This document shows, piece after piece, positions 35,705-43,986 of a stretch of 44,261 bases of DNA (its first letter is position 1; every line of letters begins with the position of its first letter). The translations under genes were made by a program, and so were the position numbers. Under the pieces are notes generated by a model. The model made no database searches. It was not told the DNA's origin and was given only the letters and a program-made list of their open reading frames with translations. This DNA comes from Burkholderiales bacterium (GTDB lineage: Bacteria > Pseudomonadota > Gammaproteobacteria > Burkholderiales > Burkholderiaceae_C). Location: assembly GCA_003963005.1 (NCBI GenBank), contig RXJW01000045.1, positions 1-44,261 of the forward strand, read 5' to 3'.

Positions 35705-35725
35705 GGGTTGCAGGGTGTTCGTGGG

Positions 35726-37222
35726 TCAACCGCCGGTGCGGGTGCGCAGGTAGGCGTCATGCGGTGGCATGCTGGCCGCGAGCTGCGCGATCGCGCCGTG
35801 GCGCTGGCTGAGGTAGTGCGCGGCCATGGGCGGTGGCACGTCGTCCATCCACGGGCTGCGATGGCGCGGCCAGTGCCCCATGCCGGCGTGGATGGCCAGC
35901 CAGCTGGTCTCGTCGAAGGCCTCGTCGTCGTAGTTGTGCAGCATGCCGGTCTCGCGCCAGGCGTGCAGCTTGAAGGCCAGCGTGGGCGGCAGCGCCATGC
36001 CGGTCAGGTGCTGCCAGAAGGCGCTGCCGCGCCGCTCGCTCAGGCAGTAGTGCAGGATGATGAAGTCGCGGATGCGCTGGTACTGGCGTGTCTGCTGCGC
36101 GGTGAAGGTGTCGGCGGCATCGGCGGCGTCGACGGGCTGCTGCAGCAGCGGGATGAGCCGCCCGATGGCGTTGTGCACCAGGAAGATGGCCGTGGATTCC
36201 AGCGGCTCCAGAAAGCCCGCGGCCAGCCCCACGGCGACGACGTTGTGCTGCCAGAAGCGCTCGCGGTGGCCGGTCTTGAAGCGCAGCAGCCGCGGCTCGG
36301 CCAGCGGCTGGCCTTCGAGCTGCGCGAGCAGTTGCTCCCGGGCGCGCTCCTCGCTGACGTGCCGGCTGCTGAACACGTGGCCATGCCCGGTGCGGTCTTG
36401 CAGCGGGATGCGCCAGCACCAGCCGGCCTCCATCGCCGTGGCGCGGGTGTAGGGCAGCAGCGGCCCGGGTGTGCGCTCGGCCGGCACCGCCCAGGCGCGG
36501 TCCACGGGCAGCCAGTGGCTGTAGTCGACGAAACCGGCGCCGAGCGTCTGGCCCATCAGCACGGAGGCAAAGCCGGAGCAGTCGATGAAGAGGTCGCCCT
36601 CGACCTCGCGGCCATCGTCCAGCCGCAAGGCCCGCACGCCGCCGTCCGGCCTGCGTGCGACGTCAACCACCCGGCCCTCGACGCGCCGTGCGCCCCGGCC
36701 CTCGGCCAGGCGGCGCAGGAAGCGGCCGTACAGCGTCGCGTCGAAGTGGTAGGCGTAGGTGTAGCGCGCACCGATGCCGTCGTCGGGGTCCGGCGGGCGG
36801 AAGCGCCCCTGCCGCGCCATCACGGTGGGCAGGCAGAAGTCGCCCAGGCCGCCTTCGCAGTGCGCCTGCAGCCGCAGGTACTGGCCCCACAAGGCCATCG
36901 GGCCGTCGAGCGCGCCGAAGTCGCCGAAGGTGTGAAAGTAGTGCTCGCCCGGCCGACGCCAGTCGCAGAACTGGATGCCGAGCTTGTAGCTGCCGCGCGT
37001 GGCTGCGAGGAACTCGGCCTCGTCGATGCCGAGCACCTGGTTGAAGTTGCGGATCGACGGAAAGGTGGCCTCACCCACGCCGATGATGCCGATGTCCTCC
37101 GACTCCACCAGCGCGATGGACGTGCCCTGCAGCGCGGTCGCGAGTGCCGCGGCCGACATCCAGCCGGCGGACCCGCCGCCAAGGATGACGATGCGCCGGG
37201 GCGGCGGGGTGTGCGAGCTCAT
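35726..37222 (-). CDS. Tryptophan-halogenase-like flavoprotein (2)
   Basis: A 498-residue paralogue of the adjacent gene. FAD loop GGGSAG at 15-20, Lys80 in GSYKLGIQF, WCWRIP at 268-273 and EPLES at 339-343 are all kept, so the fold and probably the flavin chemistry are intact. The two proteins clearly differ along their length and most in the C-terminal part, so they are not a recent duplication. It lies downstream of the GH1 gene in the likely kinase-GH1-halogenase-halogenase operon. The substrate is unknown. Confidence 0.9.
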   Translation of the reverse strand: MSSHTPPPRRIVILGGGSAGWMSAAALATALQGTSIALVESEDIGIIGVGEATFPSIRNFNQVLGIDEAEFLAATRGSYKLGIQFCDWRRPGEHYFHTFGDFGALDGPMALWGQYLRLQAHCEGGLGDFCLPTVMARQGRFRPPDPDDGIGARYTYAYHFDATLYGRFLRRLAEGRGARRVEGRVVDVARRPDGGVRALRLDDGREVEGDLFIDCSGFASVLMGQTLGAGFVDYSHWLPVDRAWAVPAERTPGPLLPYTRATAMEAGWCWRIPLQDRTGHGHVFSSRHVSEERAREQLLAQLEGQPLAEPRLLRFKTGHRERFWQHNVVAVGLAAGFLEPLESTAIFLVHNAIGRLIPLLQQPVDAADAADTFTAQQTRQYQRIRDFIILHYCLSERRGSAFWQHLTGMALPPTLAFKLHAWRETGMLHNYDDEAFDETSWLAIHAGMGHWPRHRSPWMDDVPPPMAAHYLSQRHGAIAQLAASMPPHDAYLRTRTGG

Positions 37223-37268
37223 GCGGCCTTCGATTGCGTCTTGACGATGCCCGGGAGCTTAGGCGGGC

Positions 37269-37303
37269 CGGGGAGGGTGACGAATCGGCGCTATCCCTCC
37301 CCG
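37269..37303. repeat. Intercistronic hairpin between GH1 and halogenase-like genes
   Basis: Perfect 9-bp arms (37269-37277 and 37295-37303, core GGGGAGGG/CCCTCCCC) with a 17-nt loop, in the 97-bp gap. No T-run follows on the minus strand, so it may reduce but need not stop read-through into the halogenase-like pair. Confidence 0.4.
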
Positions 37304-37319
37304 CGGGCCCCCCGGCGCC

Positions 37320-38714
37320 TCAGGCGCTGGCGGCGCGGCGCTCGGCGAGGAAGTCGGCGTAGGCCAGGGCGCTGCGCTTGAGCGTGCGCTGCTGGGTCTC
37401 GAAGTCGACATGCACGAGCCCGAAGCGGCGCTCGTAGCCGAACGCCCACTCGAAGTTGTCCATCAGTGACCAGATGAAGTAGCCGCGCACGTCCACGCCG
37501 TTGTCCATGGCGCGCGAGCAGGCCGCGAAATGGCGCTTGATGTAGCTCTGCCGCTGCACGTCGTCGACTTGCCCGGTCGCGTCCGGCGTGTCGTGGCTGG
37601 ACATGCCGTTCTCGGTCACGTAGAGGGGCGGCAGGTTGGGGTAGTCGCGCTTGAAGGCCTCGAACAGGTCCTGCAGGCCTTGGGGGTAGACCTCCCAGTC
37701 CATCGTCGTGCGCTCCACGGCCGGGTCGCGCACCCAGTCGATGGTGTCCGCACCCCGGGACTGCAGCACGGCGCGGCTGTAGAAGTTGATGCCGAGGTAG
37801 TCGATGGGGCGGCGGATGAGGTCCATGTCGCCGTCCAGCACCAGCGGCTCGGCGCCTTTCCAGTAGCGCCACAGGTCGGCGGGGTACTCGCCCTTGAGCA
37901 GCGGGTCGAGCACCCAGCGGTTCTGGTAGGTCTCGAAGAGGTGGGCGGCATCGCGGTCGGCGGGCGTGTCGGCCAGGGCGTAGCCGGGCGCGCAATTCAC
38001 GACGATGCCGTGCTGGGCCTGCGGTGCATTGGCACGCAGCGCCGGCAGCGCCAGGCCATGGCCCAGCAGCAGGTGGTGCATGGCCTGCGCGGCCCATCGC
38101 GGGTTGGCCTTGCCGGGCGCGTGGTGGCCGTCGCCATAACCGAGCCACGCCGAGCACCAGGGCTCGTTGTGCGTGGTCCAGGCCGCCACCTGGCCGTGGC
38201 CGGCCAGGCGCCGGCTCATCAGCTCGGCGTAGTCGGCAAAGCGGTAGGCGGTCTCGCGGTTGAGCCAGCCGCCGCGGTCTTCCAGGTGCTGGGGCAGGTC
38301 CCAGTGGTAGAGCGTCACGAAGGCCTGGATGCCGCGCTCGCCCAGCCCGTCGAGCAGGCGCTTGTAGAAGTCGATGCCCCGAGGGTTGGGCTGGCCGTCC
38401 TCGTGCATGACCCGCGGCCACGCGATCGAGAAGCGGTAGGCGTCCACGCCGAGGCGCTGCAGGATGTCGAGGTCCTGATCCAGGCGGTGGTAGTGGTCGC
38501 AGGCGACCGCGCCGCTCTCGCCGCGCAGCACCTTGCCCGGGGTGGCGCAGAAGCGGTCCCAGATCGATTCGAGCCGGCCATCCTCGTGCGCCGCCCCTTC
38601 GATCTGGTAGGACGAGGTGCCGCAGCCGAAGATGAAGTCGCGCCGGCGCATGGCCGAACCCGGGGGCGGCGAGACGAGGTCGGCGAGGGCGGTGGGCGGC
38701 GGGGTCAGGTCCAT
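37320..38714 (-). CDS. GH1 beta-glucosidase (or beta-mannosidase/galactosidase)
   Basis: A 464-residue family 1 glycoside hydrolase, cytoplasmic (no signal peptide). Opening block FIFGCGTSSYQIEGA at 27-41, acid/base Glu184 in THNEPW and nucleophile Glu368 in VTENG. C-terminal SLMDNFEWAFGY is also typical. It removes the terminal beta-linked glucose left by breakdown of glucomannan. An alternative start at 38651 (Met22) would give a more typical N terminus, but neither start has a clear ribosome-binding site. It is 12 bp after the sugar kinase stop, supporting an operon. Confidence 0.92.
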   Translation of the reverse strand: MDLTPPPTALADLVSPPPGSAMRRRDFIFGCGTSSYQIEGAAHEDGRLESIWDRFCATPGKVLRGESGAVACDHYHRLDQDLDILQRLGVDAYRFSIAWPRVMHEDGQPNPRGIDFYKRLLDGLGERGIQAFVTLYHWDLPQHLEDRGGWLNRETAYRFADYAELMSRRLAGHGQVAAWTTHNEPWCSAWLGYGDGHHAPGKANPRWAAQAMHHLLLGHGLALPALRANAPQAQHGIVVNCAPGYALADTPADRDAAHLFETYQNRWVLDPLLKGEYPADLWRYWKGAEPLVLDGDMDLIRRPIDYLGINFYSRAVLQSRGADTIDWVRDPAVERTTMDWEVYPQGLQDLFEAFKRDYPNLPPLYVTENGMSSHDTPDATGQVDDVQRQSYIKRHFAACSRAMDNGVDVRGYFIWSLMDNFEWAFGYERRFGLVHVDFETQQRTLKRSALAYADFLAERRAASA

Positions 38715-38726
38715 GGGGGTTCGGCT

Positions 38727-39650
38727 TCAGGCAGAGGGCGGCAGCGCGTGGAGGGCGGTCCGCCAGGGTTGGAGGGCGAGCGGGTCGGCGGGCAGGGGGC
38801 CTCGCACGCCGCAGATGAAGGAGGCATAGCGGTTGGCGAGCGACAGCGTGGCCGGCAGGTCGCGCTGCAGCGCCAGACCCGCCAGCAGCATCGCGGTGAA
38901 GGCGTCGCCGGCACCGACGGTGTCGACCCTGCGAGGCTGGATGACGCCCGCACCGTGCAGCAGCAGCACGCCGCCGGGGCCGTAGAAGCGCCAGCCGCTG
39001 GCGCCGCAGGTGAGCACCAGGCGCTGCAGGTCGAAGCGGGCCATGACGGCGGCGGCACGGCCGGCGTCGTTCGGTGCGCTGGCGTCGAACCAGCCGGCCA
39101 GCTGGGCCAGTTCCTCGTCGTTGAGCTTGACCCAGTCCGCCAGCAGCAGCGACTCGGCGGCCAGCAGCCGCGCGTCGGGGTGCGGCCGCAGGTTCAGGTC
39201 GAGCAGGCGCGGCCCGCTGAAGCGCTTCACCACGGCACGCAGGGCCGCGCGGGAGGCGGCCTGGCGCTGCGCGAGGCTGCCGAAATACACCCAGCCGGCA
39301 TCACGGGCGTCGACGGCCTGGCGGGCGGCATCGGCGTCGAGGTGGTCCCAGGCGGCGTCGTCATCGATGACGAAACGGTGGCCGGCACCGGACTCGACGA
39401 CGCTCACCCGGCCGGTGGCGTGCTGGGCGTCGCGCTGGATGCCCGAGTCCGACAGGCCGTAGCGGCCGGCGCTCTCCAGCACGAGGCGGCCGTTGGCGTC
39501 GCTGGCGCCGATGCGGCTCACGAACGTGGTCTCGACGCCCAGCGCGGCCACGGACCGTGCCACGTTGAACGGCGCGCCCCCGGCCACCGCGCCATCGTGG
39601 AACTCGTCGACCAGGGCTTCGCCGAGGACGGCGACGGGACAGGCGGGCAT
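38727..39650 (-). CDS. PfkB-family sugar kinase, probable fructokinase
   Basis: A 307-residue ribokinase-fold kinase. N-terminal substrate block AGGAPFNVA at 23-31, then GDAFTA at the C-terminal anion hole, DTVGAGD, with catalytic base Asp249. The sequence reads most like bacterial fructokinases. With the AGE-family isomerase it could turn mannose into fructose 6-phosphate through fructose. It is the first gene of a minus-strand operon; a candidate promoter and operator lie just upstream. Specificity for fructose against another hexose is inference. Confidence 0.85.
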   Translation of the reverse strand: MPACPVAVLGEALVDEFHDGAVAGGAPFNVARSVAALGVETTFVSRIGASDANGRLVLESAGRYGLSDSGIQRDAQHATGRVSVVESGAGHRFVIDDDAAWDHLDADAARQAVDARDAGWVYFGSLAQRQAASRAALRAVVKRFSGPRLLDLNLRPHPDARLLAAESLLLADWVKLNDEELAQLAGWFDASAPNDAGRAAAVMARFDLQRLVLTCGASGWRFYGPGGVLLLHGAGVIQPRRVDTVGAGDAFTAMLLAGLALQRDLPATLSLANRYASFICGVRGPLPADPLALQPWRTALHALPPSA

Positions 39651-39686
39651 GGGGGGCAGGGCGGGCGAGGTCAGACGTATGGAAAT

Positions 39687-39717
39687 ATTCTAGGCAACAA
39701 CAAATGTTTAGTGAACA
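39687..39717 (-). promoter_or_regulatory. Promoter and LacI-type operator of the sugar kinase operon (site 2)
   Basis: On the minus strand a TTCACT (39715-39710), 17-bp spacer and TAGAAT (39692-39687) form a good sigma-70 promoter 37 bp or more upstream of the kinase start. The operator TGTTTAGTGAACA (39705-39717) covers the -35 element, as expected for a repressor. The stretch GCAACAACAAATGTTTAG also resembles 28137-28154. Confidence 0.6.
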
Positions 39718-39833
39718 ATCCCGACCCTAGGTTTTGCCCCGAGACGGTGCGGTTCACGCTGGATGCTGCGCGGCTGGGGAGCCACGCCGGCTGGCGAGGT
39801 GGCCGGTGACACAATCCACGCGATCGAGCGTGG

Positions 39834-39841
39834 CTAAACAG
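39834..39841. promoter_or_regulatory. Possible half-operator upstream of lacI
   Basis: GCTAAACA is the reverse complement of the half-site TGTTTAGC seen at 28148-28155 and lies 21 bp upstream of the regulator start. Self-regulation is possible; an 8-bp match is weak evidence. Confidence 0.3.
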
Positions 39842-39861
39842 AGCAGAGCGGGAGCGAGGGC

Positions 39862-40905
39862 ATGGCCGACAGAGGAGTGACGATTCGCGAGTTGGCCGAG
39901 GCGGCCGGCGTGTCCATCGGCACGGTCTCGCGCGCGCTCAAGGGCCAGCCGGGCTTGTCCGAGCAGACGCGCGCCCAGGTGCTGAGCGTGGCCCAGCAAC
40001 TCGGCTACGACACCGCCAAGCTGCGCACCGGCAAGCCGCGTCGGATGTTGTTCCTGTACAGCCGCAGCATCGGGTCGCTGGCGAACAACCCGTTCTATTC
40101 CTACGTGCTGCATGGCGCCGAAACGGCCTGCCGCGACCCGGGCGTGCCGCTGAGCATCATGTCGGTGCTGGGCGGCGAGGACATCGCCGGCCAGATCCGT
40201 CGCCACGAGGCCGATGCCCTGCTGGTGGCCGGCTACATCGACCCGGAGGCGATGGAAGCCGTGCGCCAGTGCGAACTGCCGCTGGTGCTGGTGGACCACT
40301 TCTACCCCGGCGTGCGCTGCGTCAACGACGACAACCTGCGCGGCGGCTGGCTGGCCACGCAGCACCTGCTGGACAGCAGGGCGCAGCGCATCGCGGCCAT
40401 CTTCGGCCCGCTGGCGCATTACTCGGTGTCGCTGCGGGCCAAGGGCTTCCGGCGCGCGCTCTACGAAGCCGGGCGCCTGTTCGACCCCGACTACGAGGTC
40501 ATCCTCGACCCGTCGCTCGAATACCGCGACGCCGGCCGCGACGCGATGCGCCGGCTGCTGGAACTGCCCGCGCCCCCCGATGCCGTGTTCGCCTACAACG
40601 ACTCCACGGCCATGACCGCCATCGAGTACTGCCAGGAGCGGGGCCTGCGTGTGCCGGAGGACATCCGCTTCGTCGGCTACGACGACATCGAGGAAGCCGC
40701 GCGCTTCAAGCCGCCGCTGACGACGGTCAAGATGGACAAGGAGGCGCTGGGCTACGTCGCTGCCCGGGCGCTCATCGAGGGCGACACCGCCCCCAACGAC
40801 GCATCGCTGCCGGTGGAACTCGTCGTGCGCGAGAGCACACGGTCGGCCGAGGCCGCCGAGGCCGAGCCGGCGGTGGCGCCCGCCCGCAAGCGCAAGGCGG
40901 CCTGA
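39862..40905 (+). CDS. LacI-family transcriptional regulator
   Basis: A 347-residue regulator with an N-terminal LacI helix-turn-helix at about 7-49 (TIRELAEAAGVSIGTVSRAL) and a periplasmic-binding-protein-like sensor domain (about 60-330) with the usual blocks VDHFYPGV, AYNDSTAM and GYDDIEEA. A lysine/arginine-rich tail ends it. It is divergent from the kinase operon and just upstream of the symporter and alpha-galactosidase genes. The GTTTAGTAAAC-type sites in front of all three blocks of the locus are its likely operators; the inducer is probably a mono- or oligosaccharide from the pathway. Confidence 0.92.
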   Translation: MADRGVTIRELAEAAGVSIGTVSRALKGQPGLSEQTRAQVLSVAQQLGYDTAKLRTGKPRRMLFLYSRSIGSLANNPFYSYVLHGAETACRDPGVPLSIMSVLGGEDIAGQIRRHEADALLVAGYIDPEAMEAVRQCELPLVLVDHFYPGVRCVNDDNLRGGWLATQHLLDSRAQRIAAIFGPLAHYSVSLRAKGFRRALYEAGRLFDPDYEVILDPSLEYRDAGRDAMRRLLELPAPPDAVFAYNDSTAMTAIEYCQERGLRVPEDIRFVGYDDIEEAARFKPPLTTVKMDKEALGYVAARALIEGDTAPNDASLPVELVVRESTRSAEAAEAEPAVAPARKRKAA

Positions 40906-40949
40906 TCGCATCGACTCGCGAAATCTCCAGGCTAGGTGTTTCACCGCTG

Positions 40950-40974
40950 TTTGTTCGGCCGAACGCCGAACAAA
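40950..40974. promoter_or_regulatory. 10-bp-arm palindrome between lacI and the symporter gene
   Basis: TTTGTTCGGC (40950-40959) and its exact complement GCCGAACAAA (40965-40974) around 5 nt; an inner 12-bp palindrome GTTCGGCCGAAC (40953-40964) overlaps it. It may be the lacI terminator hairpin, although the usual T-run is absent, or a second operator. It lies 10 bp before the LacI-type site. Confidence 0.45.
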
Positions 40975-40983
40975 AATCCGTTT

Positions 40984-40995
40984 GTTTACTAAAAC
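40984..40995. promoter_or_regulatory. Candidate LacI-family operator (site 3)
   Basis: GTTTACTAAAAC, whose complement contains TTTAGTAAAC, the same core as sites 1 and 2. It ends 30 bp upstream of the preferred GTG start of the symporter, a good position for repression. Confidence 0.6.
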
Positions 40996-41025
40996 GTGTC
41001 GCCCCAGGCGACCGAGGAGACAGAC

Positions 41026-42507
41026 GTGATCGCCGATGCCGATGGGGCCCCCGGGCCCGCGACGCTACGCCCGACGGCGGCACCCGCCCCCGCTGTTCCG
41101 GCCACGCCGGCGGCCGACCGGGTGCCGATGTCGCAGAAGGTCGGCTGGGGCCTCGGCTCCTTCCTCGACATGTGGGGCCACTGGCTCTACCAGTCGCTGG
41201 TGTTCCACGTCTTCAACGTGTTCCTCGGCGTCGCGCCGGGGCTGATCTCCACGGCGCTCGGCCTGAAGATCTTTGCCGATGCCGTCTCCGACGCCACCTT
41301 CGGCTGGCTGTCGGACAACACCCGCAGCCGCTGGGGGCGCCGCCGGCCGTACATCCTCGTCGGCGGCGTGCTGTCGGGCATCGGCCTGCCGCTGCTCTTC
41401 GCGGTCGGCCGCGGCTGGACGGACACCGAGTACTTCATCTTCATGCTCGTCTCCACCTGCCTGTACGTGCCGGCGATGAGCTGCTTCAACATGCCCTGGA
41501 ACAGCCTGGGCGCGGAGATGACGCCGGACTACCACGAGCGCACGCGGGTGATGTCGGTCAAGAACGCGATCCAGAAGCTCCCCGAGCTGGCGATGTTCGT
41601 GGCCGCGCAGTTCACGACGCTGGCCCTGTTCAACGACGCCAACGGCAAGCCCGACATCCTGCTCGGCGCCCAGGTCTACACGACCATCCTCGGCGCGATC
41701 ATGGTGGGGGTGTCGATCGCCATCTTTGCGCTGACGCGCGAGCGCTACTACGAGGCGGTGGTGGCCCGCAGCACCCAACGCGTGCCCTTCAAGGACACGC
41801 TCTACCGCACGCTGAAGAACCGGCCCTTCCGCCAGATGCTCGGCACGATGCTGGCCTACAACATGGCCACCGCCATGGTGGGGCTGCTGGGGTACTACGC
41901 GACCGTCTACTACGTCTGCGGCGGCAACGTCGTCGAGGCCACGAAGTGGAACTCGCTGATGGGCGTGGCCGGCCTCGTGTGCGGGCTGCTGGGCATCATC
42001 TTCGCCGGCTGGGTGGCGCGCCACCATGGCAAGCGCAACGCATTGATGACGGTGCTGGTGCTGGGCATCTTCGCGTTCATCGGCGACTGGTTCTTCTACA
42101 ACCCGCAGCTGCCCTGGCTGCAGCTCTTCGCCAGCGGCGGCGTGGCCTTCATCGGCGCGGGCTTCTGGACGATCTACGGCTCGGCCATGGCCGACGTCAT
42201 CGACCACGACGAACTCGGCAGCGGCCAGCGCCGCGAGGGCTCGTTCGCCGCCTGCGGCTCGTGGATCTCCAAGGTGGGCCTGGCCCTGGGCAACAGCGCC
42301 TCGGGCTGGGTGCTGATGTTCACCGGCTTCGACGCCAAGCTGCCAGCGCAGAGCGAGGAGGCGGTCTTGCTGATCCGCGTCTTCCTGTCGGCCATCCCGA
42401 TCGGCGGCCTGCTGATCGCGCTGTTCATCGTGTCGCGCTACTTCCTGACCGAGCAGCGCATGCACGAGATCCGCACGGCGCTGGAAGCGCGCCGCGGCGC
42501 CGTCTGA
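41026..42507 (+). CDS. GPH-family (MFS) sugar:cation symporter
   Basis: A 493-residue inner-membrane symporter of the glycoside-pentoside-hexuronide family, with about 12 membrane segments. Family features are the early GWGLGSFLDMWG segment, KIFADAVSDATFGWLSDNTRSRWGRRRPYI after TM2 (shown in part) and NMPWNSLGAEMTPDYHERT. I chose the GTG at 41026 because it has GAGGAGA about 7 bp upstream and leaves the operator outside the gene; a GTG at 40996 would add 10 residues and abut the operator. An N-terminal Ala/Pro-rich tail of about 30 residues is unusual. It probably imports the di- or oligosaccharides released in the periplasm. Confidence 0.88.
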   Translation: MIADADGAPGPATLRPTAAPAPAVPATPAADRVPMSQKVGWGLGSFLDMWGHWLYQSLVFHVFNVFLGVAPGLISTALGLKIFADAVSDATFGWLSDNTRSRWGRRRPYILVGGVLSGIGLPLLFAVGRGWTDTEYFIFMLVSTCLYVPAMSCFNMPWNSLGAEMTPDYHERTRVMSVKNAIQKLPELAMFVAAQFTTLALFNDANGKPDILLGAQVYTTILGAIMVGVSIAIFALTRERYYEAVVARSTQRVPFKDTLYRTLKNRPFRQMLGTMLAYNMATAMVGLLGYYATVYYVCGGNVVEATKWNSLMGVAGLVCGLLGIIFAGWVARHHGKRNALMTVLVLGIFAFIGDWFFYNPQLPWLQLFASGGVAFIGAGFWTIYGSAMADVIDHDELGSGQRREGSFAACGSWISKVGLALGNSASGWVLMFTGFDAKLPAQSEEAVLLIRVFLSAIPIGGLLIALFIVSRYFLTEQRMHEIRTALEARRGAV

Positions 42508-42526
42508 GCGTTTTCAGGAGCCTCTG

Positions 42527-43738
42527 ATGATTCAACGATGGCTCGGCGGCGCGCTGCTGGCTCTCGCCGTGCTCGCCTCGCCCGCCTCGGCGCAGGGCAC
42601 CGGCCACGAAACGCTCAAGCTCGACGCCCCCAAGCCCAAGCTGCTGCCCACGCCGCCGATGGGCTGGAACTCCTGGAACAAGTTCGCCTGCAACGTGTCG
42701 GAGCAGCTGATCCGCCAGCAGGCCGATGCGATGGTGGCCTCCGGCATGCAGGCCGCCGGCTACACCTACCTGGTCATCGACGACTGCTGGCAGAAGAGCC
42801 GTGACGCCGACGGCAACATCCAGCCCGACCCCGAGCGTTTTCCGTCGGGCATGAAGGCGCTGGCCGACTACGTGCACGGCAAGGGCCTGAAGTTCGGCCT
42901 CTATTCCGACGCCGGCGCGCTGACCTGCGGCGGCCGCCCGGGCAGCGCGGGCCACGAGTTCCAGGATGCCCGCCAGTACGCGAAGTGGGGCGTGGACTGG
43001 CTCAAGTACGACTGGTGCTACACCGGCCCACGCACGCCGGAAGCGGCCTACACGATCATGGCCAAGGCGCTGCGCGCATCGGGCCGCGACATCGTGCTGT
43101 CCATCTGCGAATGGGGCAACAGCCGGCCCGGCCGCTGGGCGCATCCGGTGGGTCACCTGTGGCGCACCACGGGCGACATCTGGGACGCCTGGAAGGGCAA
43201 GAAGGAATGGTCCCACGGCCTGCTCGACATCATCGACATGAACGCCGACCTCTGGGCCGAGGCCGCGCCCAACGGCTGGAACGACCCCGACATGCTCGAA
43301 GTGGGCAACGGCGGCATGACGACGACCGAGTATGAGAGCCACTTCTCGATCTGGGCCATGCTCGCCGCGCCGCTGATCGCCGGCAACGACCTGAGCCAGA
43401 TGAGCGCGGACACGCGTCGCATCCTGACCAACGCCGAAGTCATCCGCGTCGACCAGGACCCGCTCGGCCGCCAAGGCCGGCGCGTCTGGCGCGAGGGCGA
43501 CCTGGAGGTGTGGGTGCGCACGCTGGCCGGCGGCGAGCGCGCGGCGGTGCTGTTCAACCGCGGCGAGCAGCCGGCGGACATGAAGGTGACGTGGGCGCAG
43601 CTCGATCTCGCGCCGCGGCTGAAGGCCGAGGTGCTGGACCTGTGGTCAGGACGCAGGAGCCGCGGTGTGAGTGGCGAGTACGGCGGCCAGGTCGCGCCTC
43701 ATGGCGTGATCATGGTGCGGGTCACGCCCACGCCGTGA
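42527..43738 (+). CDS. GH27 alpha-galactosidase
   Basis: A 403-residue secreted family 27 enzyme that removes alpha-1,6-galactose from galactomannan or galactoglucomannan. Signal peptide ends near Ala22 (SASAQ). PPMGWNSWN at 43-51, DDCW at 85-88, nucleophile Asp162 in LKYDWCY and acid/base Asp255 in NDPDM. A beta-sandwich C-terminal domain follows. It begins 19 bp after the symporter stop and is probably co-transcribed. No clear terminator is visible after it. Confidence 0.93.
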   Translation: MIQRWLGGALLALAVLASPASAQGTGHETLKLDAPKPKLLPTPPMGWNSWNKFACNVSEQLIRQQADAMVASGMQAAGYTYLVIDDCWQKSRDADGNIQPDPERFPSGMKALADYVHGKGLKFGLYSDAGALTCGGRPGSAGHEFQDARQYAKWGVDWLKYDWCYTGPRTPEAAYTIMAKALRASGRDIVLSICEWGNSRPGRWAHPVGHLWRTTGDIWDAWKGKKEWSHGLLDIIDMNADLWAEAAPNGWNDPDMLEVGNGGMTTTEYESHFSIWAMLAAPLIAGNDLSQMSADTRRILTNAEVIRVDQDPLGRQGRRVWREGDLEVWVRTLAGGERAAVLFNRGEQPADMKVTWAQLDLAPRLKAEVLDLWSGRRSRGVSGEYGGQVAPHGVIMVRVTPTP

Positions 43739-43986
43739 GGTTCTGGATCGCCGAGTCTTGATCGGGGGGGCCAAGAGGCCGCCTGCCCGATGCTGTCGCG
43801 CCGGCTCGGCAATGCTTGATCAGGTGCCTGGTCCCCGCAATCTGCGCGCGCCCGCGATGTCGAAGTCTTGAGGCAGCGAGAACGCGGGCAGGCTGAAGGG
43901 CGACCGGCGGCTTAAGGCTGAAGGCAGTGCTCGTTCCTATCATCTGCCGCCCGGCCCCAGCGCGCTACCTCCGGAGTCAACTCGGT

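Noticed and set aside
43739..43986. Terminator or gene after the alpha-galactosidase
   Set aside because: Only a weak GGCC-AAGA-GGCC hairpin is present and no frame looks coding.
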